From assembly GCA_016201185.1 (NCBI GenBank), contig JACQDG010000330.1:1-15178 (forward strand): DNA of 15,178 nucleotides, read 5' to 3'. Under the pieces are notes generated by a model that was not told where the DNA came from, made no database searches, and was given only the letters and a program-made list of their open reading frames with translations. The translations under genes and the position numbers were made by a program. Below, one piece after another: positions 7,240 through 13,930 of this stretch. The DNA comes from Acidobacteriota bacterium (GTDB taxonomy: Bacteria > Acidobacteriota > Terriglobia > Bryobacterales > JACQDG01). Numbering within the stretch: position 1 is the stretch's first letter; each line of letters begins with the position of its first letter.

Positions 7240-10119
7240 ATGACCGGGAAAACCATCTCGCACTACCGTATTCTGGAGAAGCTTGGCGGCGGAGGCATGG
7301 GCGTCGTTTACCGAGCTGAAGACACGCGCCTCGGCCGCGACGTGGCCTTGAAATTTCTGCCGGAAGACCTGCTGAAGGACCAGCAGGCCATTGAGCGCTT
7401 CCGCCGTGAGGCCCGGGCGGCCTCCGCTTTGAACCACCCCAACATCTGCACTATTCACGATATCGAGGAGTACGAAGGCCGGCCCTTCATCGTCATGGAA
7501 CTGCTGGAGGGCCAGACGCTGAAGCACCGCATTTCCGGCCGGTCGCTGCCGGCCGAAGTGCTGCTCGACCTGGGCATGCAGATCGCCGACGCCCTGGACG
7601 CCGCGCACTCGAAAGGAATCCTCCACCGCGACATCAAGCCGGCCCATATTTTCGTAACCCACCGGGGACACGCCAAGATCCTCGACTTCGGCCTGGCCAA
7701 GCTGCTCGCCGAACACCGGGAATGGCAGGGGCCGGCGGAATCCTCCCAGCAGGCGACCGTGGCCGAAGAGTTCCTCACCAGCCCGGGCACGGCCATGGGG
7801 ACGGTGGCCTACATGTCGCCGGAGCAGGCGCGGAGCGAAAAGCTCGATGCCCGCAGCGATCTCTTCTCCTTCGGCGCGGTGCTCTACGAGATGTCCACCG
7901 GACGCCAGCCATTTTCCGGCAACAGCACGGCTGTGATTTTCGACGCCATCCTGAACCGGGCGCCGGTCTCGCCGTTGCGGGTGAACCCTGATTTGCCCTT
8001 GGAGTTCGAGCGGATCGTCGGCAAGGCGCTGGAAAAGGATCGCGAAATGCGCTACCAGACCGCCGCCGAGATGCGCGGCGACCTGAAGCGGTTGAAGCGC
8101 GACACGGATTCCTCCAGAAGCGGCGTCAGCATGGCCATGAGCGCCCCGACCCTCAGCGGCTCGAGCCAGGCCATTCCGGCTGTACCGGCCGCCCCGGCCG
8201 TTGCTACCCCGGGGCCAGCGAAGCGGCGGAAATTCGTCATTCCCGCCGCCGCGGCCGTGCTGCTTGTGGCGGCGGCCGCGGCAGCGTTTTTCTATTTCCA
8301 CCGGCTGCCGGCTTTGACCGAGCGCGACTCCATTCTGCTCGCCGATTTTGTCAACACCTCGGGCGAGGCGGTCTTCGACGGGACGCTCAAGCAGGCGCTG
8401 GCCGTGCAACTGGAGCAGTCGCCGTACTTGAACGTCTTCCCGGAGGACCGGGTCCGCAACACGCTTCGTCTGATGGGCCGCTCTCCTGATGAGCGCGTGA
8501 CGAGCGCCATCGGGCGCGTTATCTGTGAGCGGGAGGGCATCAAGGCCATGCTGGCTGGCTCCATCGCCGGCCTCGGGAGCCACTATGTGATTACCCTGGA
8601 GGCCGTTAATGGCCGGACCGGCGAATCGCTGGCCCGCGAGCAGGTCGAGGCCGAGAGCAAGGAGAACGTGCTGCAGGCGCTGAGCAAGGCAGCTTCCAGA
8701 ATGCGTGGGAAGCTGGGTGAATCTCTCAGCTCGATCAAGAAATTAGATACCCCGGTTGACGAGGCCACGACCTCCTCGCTTGAAGCCTTCAAAGCCTACA
8801 GCCTGGCGGAAGCACAGCGCGCGAAAGGAGTGGAAACCGAGGCCATTCCTCAATACAAGCGTGCCATTGAACTGGATCCCAATTTCGCCCTGGCCTATGC
8901 GCGGCTGGGAACGGTCTATGGGAATCTCGGGGAGCAGGAACTCTCCGTCGAATACCAGAAGAAAGCGTTCGAACGGCGGGAGCGGGTCAGCGAGCGGGAG
9001 AAGCTTTATATTTCCGCGCATTATTACCAGACTGTCACAGGCGAGCTCGACAAGACCATAGAAACTTACAACCTTTGGAAACAGACCTATCCCCGAGACT
9101 GGACGCCACACAATAACCTGGCTCTCTTCTACAGTGAGTCCGGCCAGTACGATAGGGCCCTGGAAGAAGCCCGCGAGGCTTTGCGGCTAGAACCCCATCA
9201 TCCTTTCCCGTACGGCCTTGTGTCGCGGGCTTATGGGGGCCTCAACCGGTTCGAAGAGGCTAAAGCCGTGTGCGAGAAGTACCTGGCGCAGAATCCCGAT
9301 TATTGGGGCTGCCATGTCGGCCTCTATGTCAACGCTTTCATTGAAGGGAATGCGCCGGAGATGCAAAAACAGATCGAGTGGGCGAGAGGGAAGCCGGAAG
9401 AACTTTGGATGCTTTCCTTCCACGCCGTCGCCACCGCCTCTTCCGGAAAGATGCAAAAGGCTCGAGAGATTTTCCGGCGGTCCGTGGAGGCTGCGCAGCG
9501 GAACAACCTCAAGGAAGCCGCGGCAGGGACAACGGCCCAGGAGGCCCTGACCGAGGCGGCATTCGGGAATTTTCAGAAGGCGCGGGATGAGGTAACGCAA
9601 GCCCTGGGAGTAGCGCGGGGCAAGGACACGCTGCAATTCGCGGCCATTGCCTTGGCCCTTTCCGGCGCCGCTGCCCAGGCCCAGCCCCTGATCGATGAAC
9701 TGGGCAAGCGGTTTCCTCAGGACACGGTCATCAACGCCATCTCGCTGCCGACGGCCCGTGCTGCCCTGGAGGTTAACCGCGGCAATCCCGCCAAGGCGAT
9801 CGATCTCTTGCGAGCCGCGGCGCCATATGAGCTTGGCAATCCCGCGCCCATCTACCTTCGCGGCCAGGCTTACCTCCGCGCGAAGAGCGGAAATGAAGCG
9901 GCCGCGGAGTTTCAGAAAATCCTCGACCACAAGGGCGCTTTTGTACCCCTACCTCTATACTCCCTGTCGTACGTCGGTTTGGCCCGCGCTTATGCGTTGG
10001 CCGGAGACACGGCCAAGAGCCGCCAGGCCTACCAGGATTTCCTGGCGCTGTGGAAGGACGCCGACCCGGATATTCCCATCCTGAAAGAAGCGAAGCAGGA
10101 ATACGCGAAGCTGCAATAA
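7240..10119 (+). CDS. Receptor-like Ser/Thr protein kinase with extracytoplasmic TPR region
   Basis: This 959-aa one-pass membrane kinase is typical of Acidobacteria. The cytoplasmic kinase domain (about 9-280) has the Gly loop GGGGMG (16-21), the ATP-binding Lys38 in VALK, the helix-C Glu57, HRD (129-131) with Lys133, DFG (149-151) and MSPEQA (192-197). The residue five after the catalytic Asp, almost always Asn, is His136 (codon CAT, 7645-7647), so Mg binding may be altered. An Ala/Pro/Ser-rich linker (291-327) and KRRK precede a membrane helix (about 333-353). The extracytoplasmic part starts with a domain of about 360-500 (ILLADFVNTSGEAVFDGTL and following), often found in these kinases and in some regulators. 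It continues with several TPR repeats (about 515-950), such as AIPQYKRAIELDPNFALAYARLG and ALEEAREALRLEP. It probably senses or scaffolds an external signal; the substrate is unknown. The ATG at 7240 gives the expected short lead to the kinase domain. Confidence 0.93.
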   Translation: MTGKTISHYRILEKLGGGGMGVVYRAEDTRLGRDVALKFLPEDLLKDQQAIERFRREARAASALNHPNICTIHDIEEYEGRPFIVMELLEGQTLKHRISGRSLPAEVLLDLGMQIADALDAAHSKGILHRDIKPAHIFVTHRGHAKILDFGLAKLLAEHREWQGPAESSQQATVAEEFLTSPGTAMGTVAYMSPEQARSEKLDARSDLFSFGAVLYEMSTGRQPFSGNSTAVIFDAILNRAPVSPLRVNPDLPLEFERIVGKALEKDREMRYQTAAEMRGDLKRLKRDTDSSRSGVSMAMSAPTLSGSSQAIPAVPAAPAVATPGPAKRRKFVIPAAAAVLLVAAAAAAFFYFHRLPALTERDSILLADFVNTSGEAVFDGTLKQALAVQLEQSPYLNVFPEDRVRNTLRLMGRSPDERVTSAIGRVICEREGIKAMLAGSIAGLGSHYVITLEAVNGRTGESLAREQVEAESKENVLQALSKAASRMRGKLGESLSSIKKLDTPVDEATTSSLEAFKAYSLAEAQRAKGVETEAIPQYKRAIELDPNFALAYARLGTVYGNLGEQELSVEYQKKAFERRERVSEREKLYISAHYYQTVTGELDKTIETYNLWKQTYPRDWTPHNNLALFYSESGQYDRALEEAREALRLEPHHPFPYGLVSRAYGGLNRFEEAKAVCEKYLAQNPDYWGCHVGLYVNAFIEGNAPEMQKQIEWARGKPEELWMLSFHAVATASSGKMQKAREIFRRSVEAAQRNNLKEAAAGTTAQEALTEAAFGNFQKARDEVTQALGVARGKDTLQFAAIALALSGAAAQAQPLIDELGKRFPQDTVINAISLPTARAALEVNRGNPAKAIDLLRAAAPYELGNPAPIYLRGQAYLRAKSGNEAAAEFQKILDHKGAFVPLPLYSLSYVGLARAYALAGDTAKSRQAYQDFLALWKDADPDIPILKEAKQEYAKLQ

Positions 10120-10128
10120 CGACGGCGA

Positions 10129-10932
10129 TTACGCGACGATGTCTTCCCCGCCGTCCACGCCGATCGTGTTGCCGGTCATCCAGTAGGTATTTTCATCAGA
10201 TAGGACCGCGATGCACTTGGCCACGTCCTCCGGGGTAGTCAGCCGGTGGTAGGTGTTGCGCATGGCGGCGAACTCGAAGAGCTTCTCGCTGCCGGGGATC
10301 TTACGGGACGACGGCGTATCGGTGACCCCGGCGCGTATCGCGTTGGCGGTGATTCCGAACGGCGCTAGCTCCAGCGCTAATTGCCGGATGTGGGCCTCGA
10401 GCAGCGCCTTGGCGCCGGAGACCGGACCGTAACTGGCTATAACCCGCGTGCCGCCGGCGCTGGTCATCGCGAACACCCGCCCGCCGCGCGTCATCAGCCC
10501 GCTTTCGACCAGATCCTGGACCCAGTAAACCAGGCTGTGGGCCATCGTGTCGCTGGTCATTTCCAGTTGCGCCTTGTTGACGACCCTTTCCTCGTTAGCA
10601 GAAACGTAGGGTACCAGAGTGCCGAAGGCGATAGAGTGCAGCAGCACGCGCACCGTGCCGGGTGCGGACGGATCAGAGAGCTTCTGGCCAATCGCGCCGA
10701 TGAGCTCCTTGCGCTTCCCGTCGTCGGCCGCGTTGGCGTTGAAAAAGACCGGCTCGCGGCCCATCGCCCGTATCATCGCCTGGATCTCCTCCGCGTGGGG
10801 CAGGGTGGCGCGGCGGTCCAGGTGGACGCCGAAAATGTTCATGCCTGCGCGCGCCAGCTCGATGGCCGTGGCCTCGCCGAAGCCGCTCGAAGCCCCGAGA
10901 ATCAGCGCCCAGGGCTGGGGTTGAGTTTCCAT
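10129..10932 (-). CDS. FabL/FabI-like enoyl-[acyl-carrier-protein] reductase (SDR family)
   Basis: This 267-aa short-chain dehydrogenase/reductase has the Rossmann motif GASSGFG (13-19), LLHSIAFG (97-104) in place of the usual NNAG, and Tyr168 and Lys175 separated by six residues. The Y-x6-K spacing is the mark of enoyl-ACP reductases rather than ordinary SDRs (Y-x3-K). The GxxxGxG start, and Ser158 where FabI has its extra Tyr, resemble Bacillus FabL more than FabI. The C-terminal part, MTGNTIGVDGG (252-262), is standard. It would reduce trans-2-enoyl-ACP in the last step of fatty acid elongation, with NAD(P)H; another enone substrate is possible. It is the last gene of the minus-strand run, 12 nt after tsaE, with AGGA 10 nt before the ATG. 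It ends 9 bp from the convergent kinase stop. Family is secure, the exact reaction moderately so. Confidence 0.8.
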   Translation of the reverse strand: METQPQPWALILGASSGFGEATAIELARAGMNIFGVHLDRRATLPHAEEIQAMIRAMGREPVFFNANAADDGKRKELIGAIGQKLSDPSAPGTVRVLLHSIAFGTLVPYVSANEERVVNKAQLEMTSDTMAHSLVYWVQDLVESGLMTRGGRVFAMTSAGGTRVIASYGPVSGAKALLEAHIRQLALELAPFGITANAIRAGVTDTPSSRKIPGSEKLFEFAAMRNTYHRLTTPEDVAKCIAVLSDENTYWMTGNTIGVDGGEDIVA

Positions 10933-10944
10933 AAGTGTTTGATC

Positions 10945-11367
10945 CTACCAAAACACCGTGATGCGCCGCTCCTGCTCGCCGCTGTATTCCAAGTGAATTT
11001 CCAGGCGCTCGTTCGGCAGGCGTTGAGAGAATTTCTCTCCCCACTCGATCAGCACCACCGCATTCTGGTCCCACAAGTCGTCGAGCCCGAGCGTATCGAG
11101 CTCGGGCGGGTGGTCCAGGCGGTAGAGATCAACGTGAAAGACCTTGGGCTGCCGGCCATATTCGTGGATGAGGGTGAACGTCGGACTGGCGACCTCCTCC
11201 ACCGCCGCCGCGCCCAGGCCGCTGATGATGCCCTTGGCGAGCGTGGTCTTGCCGCTGCCCAGCTCGCCGATCAGCAGCACCAGCGCCGGCGGCTTGAGCC
11301 GGGTGGCAATTTCCCGGCCCAGGGCTATGGTTTCTTCCTCGGAATGGGTGAGGAAGGTGTCAGGCAT
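10945..11367 (-). CDS. tsaE: tRNA threonylcarbamoyladenosine biosynthesis protein TsaE
   Basis: This 140-aa P-loop ATPase is the usual length for TsaE (YjeE). It shows the Walker A GELGSGKTT (34-42), the switch-like SPTFTLIHEY (61-70), HVDLYRL (78-84) and IEWGEK (107-112). TsaE acts in the cytoplasm with TsaB and TsaD to transfer threonylcarbamoyl to A37 of ANN-decoding tRNAs (t6A); ATP hydrolysis resets the complex. The start overlaps the end of nnr by 8 bp, which suggests translational coupling since no good Shine-Dalgarno sequence is seen. The pairing nnr-tsaE is widespread in bacteria (as yjeF-yjeE), which supports both calls. tsaB and tsaD are not in the window. Confidence 0.96.
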   Translation of the reverse strand: MPDTFLTHSEEETIALGREIATRLKPPALVLLIGELGSGKTTLAKGIISGLGAAAVEEVASPTFTLIHEYGRQPKVFHVDLYRLDHPPELDTLGLDDLWDQNAVVLIEWGEKFSQRLPNERLEIHLEYSGEQERRITVFW

Positions 11368-12916
11368 CCCGCAGGGAGGCGATGGCCGCGCTCAGTGAGC
11401 GCAGGAGGTCGGTGGCCAGGGCGCACTGCTCGCCCAGTTCCTGCGACGCCAGTTCCCCAGCTTTGCCGTGCAGATAGACCGCTGCGGCGATGGCCTGTTC
11501 CGGTGGCGCTTTGGGAAACTGGGCCAGCAGCCCGGCGATCATGCCCGTGAGCACATCGCCCGAGCCGCCTGACGCCATGGCCGGCGTTCCCGTCAGGTTC
11601 ACAAACACGCGGCCGTCGGGCGTGGCCACCAGCGTCCGGTATCCTTTCAGCACCACGTATGCACCGCGCGCGCAGGCGAACTCCCGCGCCACCTCGACCC
11701 GCCGGCGTTGGATCTCCGCCGTGGGCATACCGGTGAGCCGCGACATCTCGCCAGGATGCGGCGTCAGCACGGCGCCGGCCCGCACGTTTTCCTGTAACAG
11801 GGCGTCGGCGTCCAGAACCAGGCGCTGGCTGGATTCCCGCACCACCTTGCGGATGAAGCCCTGGGTCTCGTCATTCGTTCCCAGACCGGGGCCGATAGCG
11901 ATGACGTCCTTGTTGGCTGCGATCTTCTCGAAGCGCTGGTAATCGAAAGCGGCCGGCGAGACCGTGCCCAGCTCGGTTTCCGGCAGCGGCTCGGTCATCA
12001 ATTCCGGCGCGTGGGCCACGACAGCGCTGGTGGCGCGGGCGGCAGTAGCAACCGTCACCAGGCCCGCGCCAGCGCGGAGTGCCGCTGCGCCCGCCAGGGC
12101 CGCCGCGCCGGGCTTCGGCGTCGAGCCGGCCACCACGAGCACGTGTCCGAAATTCCCCTTGTGCGCGTCCCGCGCGCGGGGGGCAAACAAAGGCGCGATA
12201 AACGCGGGATCGATGGTCGAAAGAAAAATCTCCGGGTCGTCCTCGTACAGACTCGGCGCGGAGCCGATCGGAACCACGTGCAGGGCGCCGACGGCCTCGC
12301 AATTCGGGGGAAAAACCTGCCCCACCTTGGGGGCGGTAAACGTGATGGTGTGGTCAGCGCGGATCGCCTCGCCGAGCCTCTCGCCGCTGTCACTGGCCAA
12401 ACCCGATGGGATGTCCACTGCCACCACCTGGGCGTGAGACAGCCGCGCGTTCACATCCCGGATGATCCGCAGATACTGGCCTTCGGCCGGCCCCCGCAGG
12501 CCGGCGCCTAGCAGGCCATCGACCACGATAGTGGAATCGAGGATTTCACCCAGCGCCGCTTCCCACTCTGTCTCGGTCTTGACAATCCGCGGCCGGTGGT
12601 CCGCGCCCAGGAGCATGCGATAGTTGGCCGCCGCATCACCTTGGAGCGAATCCGGGTCCCCTGCCAGCACGACCTGTAATCTCCCCACACGCCCCCGCGT
12701 GTGCAATTGCCGGGCCACCACCAGACCGTCGCCGCCGTTGTTGCCCTTACCGCAGATCACCGCCACGCGCTGCTTCTCGAGCGGGCCAAACTTGTGCGCT
12801 AGGAACTCAAACACCCGCGCGCCGGCGTTCTCCATGAGGATCAGCGAGGGCACGCTCCGCTCCTCGCTGGTCCGCCGGTCTACCTCCCGCATCTGCGCGG
12901 CGGTCAGGATTTTCAT
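11360..12916 (-). CDS. nnr: Bifunctional NAD(P)H-hydrate epimerase / ADP-dependent NAD(P)H-hydrate dehydratase
   Basis: This 518-aa fusion repairs NAD(P)HX, the hydrated form of NAD(P)H made by heat or side reactions. The N-terminal YjeF_N epimerase domain (1 to about 220) has GKGNNGGDG (56-64) and VAVDIPSG (165-172). The C-terminal YjeF_C (ADP/ATP-dependent dehydratase, ribokinase-like) domain (about 240-515) has HKGNFGHVLVVAGS (252-265), IGPGLG (341-346), LVLDADAL (366-373), LTPHPGEMSRL (384-394) and GGSGDVLTGM (450-459). All key motifs are present and the length is normal for the two-domain form, so it should be active. The ATG at 12916 has GGGAG 7 nt upstream and overlaps the stop of the channel gene as ATGA. 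Confidence 0.96.
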   Translation of the reverse strand: MKILTAAQMREVDRRTSEERSVPSLILMENAGARVFEFLAHKFGPLEKQRVAVICGKGNNGGDGLVVARQLHTRGRVGRLQVVLAGDPDSLQGDAAANYRMLLGADHRPRIVKTETEWEAALGEILDSTIVVDGLLGAGLRGPAEGQYLRIIRDVNARLSHAQVVAVDIPSGLASDSGERLGEAIRADHTITFTAPKVGQVFPPNCEAVGALHVVPIGSAPSLYEDDPEIFLSTIDPAFIAPLFAPRARDAHKGNFGHVLVVAGSTPKPGAAALAGAAALRAGAGLVTVATAARATSAVVAHAPELMTEPLPETELGTVSPAAFDYQRFEKIAANKDVIAIGPGLGTNDETQGFIRKVVRESSQRLVLDADALLQENVRAGAVLTPHPGEMSRLTGMPTAEIQRRRVEVAREFACARGAYVVLKGYRTLVATPDGRVFVNLTGTPAMASGGSGDVLTGMIAGLLAQFPKAPPEQAIAAAVYLHGKAGELASQELGEQCALATDLLRSLSAAIASLRDA

Positions 12917-13929
12917 CTCTTCTCTCCCGCCACTTGCATCTCCAGGTCCCGCAGCCTGGCGGTCTCGCCCATCGCGATGAGCACGTCGCCCGGCTCCATC
13001 ACGGTCTGGCCCGAGGGATTGAACTGCATCCGGCCCCCGGACTTGACCACCGCCAGAACAATGACCCCCAGCTTTTGCGGCAGCCGGGCCTGTTCCAGCG
13101 TCTTGGAGGCGCAGGAGGATCGCTCGCCCACTCGGATCTGTTCGATCTCCAGGTCCAGGTCCGAGCCCTCGAAGGCCGAGGCCATGTCCAGGAAGCTCAG
13201 CACGTGCGGGCGCAGCAGCGCCTGGGCCAGCCGGTGCCCTGTATATGAGTAAGGGGTGAAGACGACGTTGGCTCCGGCGCGCTTCAGCTTGGGGATGGCC
13301 TGCTCGTCGGTAGCCCGGGCCACCACCGTGAGGTCCTTGTTCATCCCCTTGGCGGTCAGGGTCACGTACACGTTCTGTGCGTCGGTGGGAAGGGCCGCCA
13401 CCAGCCCCTTGGCCCTCTCGATGTGCACGTCGCGCAAAGTTTCATCGTAAGTGGCGTCGGCGATGACAGCCTTGTAGCCCTGCTGGAGAGCCCACTCGGC
13501 CCGGTCCGGCTCGCTGTCCACCAGCACGAACGGGGCTTCGTTCCGGACCAGCTCGCGGATCACGCTCCGCCCCACCCGACCTCCCCCGCAGACGATGTAG
13601 TGATCCTCAAGCTTGTCCAGCATTCGCTTTTGCCGCCGCCGGCCGAAATAGGCGCCCAACTCCGCCTGGATGGCGAACTGCGCGATCACGGCGATGGCCA
13701 GAAACACCGTTGTAACACCAACGGCGATCAGAAAGGAATTGAAAATTCGCCCCGCCTTGGAAAGCGGGTGAACCTCCTGATAGCCCACGGTGGTGAGCGT
13801 CGTCAGCGCCATGTAAAAGGCGTCGAACCACGGCCAGCGCTCGATGAGGACGAAACCGCAGGTGCCGAAGGCCAGCACCAGCGCCATCAGGCCCAGCATG
13901 AAGCCGATTCGGCGGCCGAGGGGATTCAT
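12913..13929 (-). CDS. Two-TM RCK potassium channel with GYQ filter
   Basis: This 338-aa protein has MthK-like layout: helix 1 (about 8-28), pore helix and filter TTLTTVGYQEVHPLS (43-57), helix 2 (about 62-88), then a cytoplasmic RCK/TrkA-N domain (about 108-230) with YIVCGGGRVGRSV (111-123), and a TrkA-C domain (about 250-335). The pair of domains normally binds a nucleotide or ions and gates the pore; four subunits form the channel. The selectivity filter is TVGYQ (47-51) where the canonical K+ filter is TVGYG; the codon is CAG at 13779-13777. This may alter selectivity or conductance, so K+ specificity is inferred. The acidic EVHP after it is typical of this bacterial group. The start is 1 nt after the MATE stop, and the stop overlaps the nnr ATG. 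Confidence 0.9.
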   Translation of the reverse strand: MNPLGRRIGFMLGLMALVLAFGTCGFVLIERWPWFDAFYMALTTLTTVGYQEVHPLSKAGRIFNSFLIAVGVTTVFLAIAVIAQFAIQAELGAYFGRRRQKRMLDKLEDHYIVCGGGRVGRSVIRELVRNEAPFVLVDSEPDRAEWALQQGYKAVIADATYDETLRDVHIERAKGLVAALPTDAQNVYVTLTAKGMNKDLTVVARATDEQAIPKLKRAGANVVFTPYSYTGHRLAQALLRPHVLSFLDMASAFEGSDLDLEIEQIRVGERSSCASKTLEQARLPQKLGVIVLAVVKSGGRMQFNPSGQTVMEPGDVLIAMGETARLRDLEMQVAGEKR

Positions 13930-13930
13930 G

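Noticed and set aside
7135..8583. A 482-codon frame antisense to the kinase domain.
   Set aside because: Its composition (His/Arg/Gly-rich, no domain) is that of an antisense shadow in GC-rich DNA, and it would remove the strong kinase promoter region.
10381..11550. A 389-codon plus-strand frame across the reductase, tsaE and the end of nnr.
   Set aside because: It is antisense to three genes with strong family motifs and shows no domain of its own.
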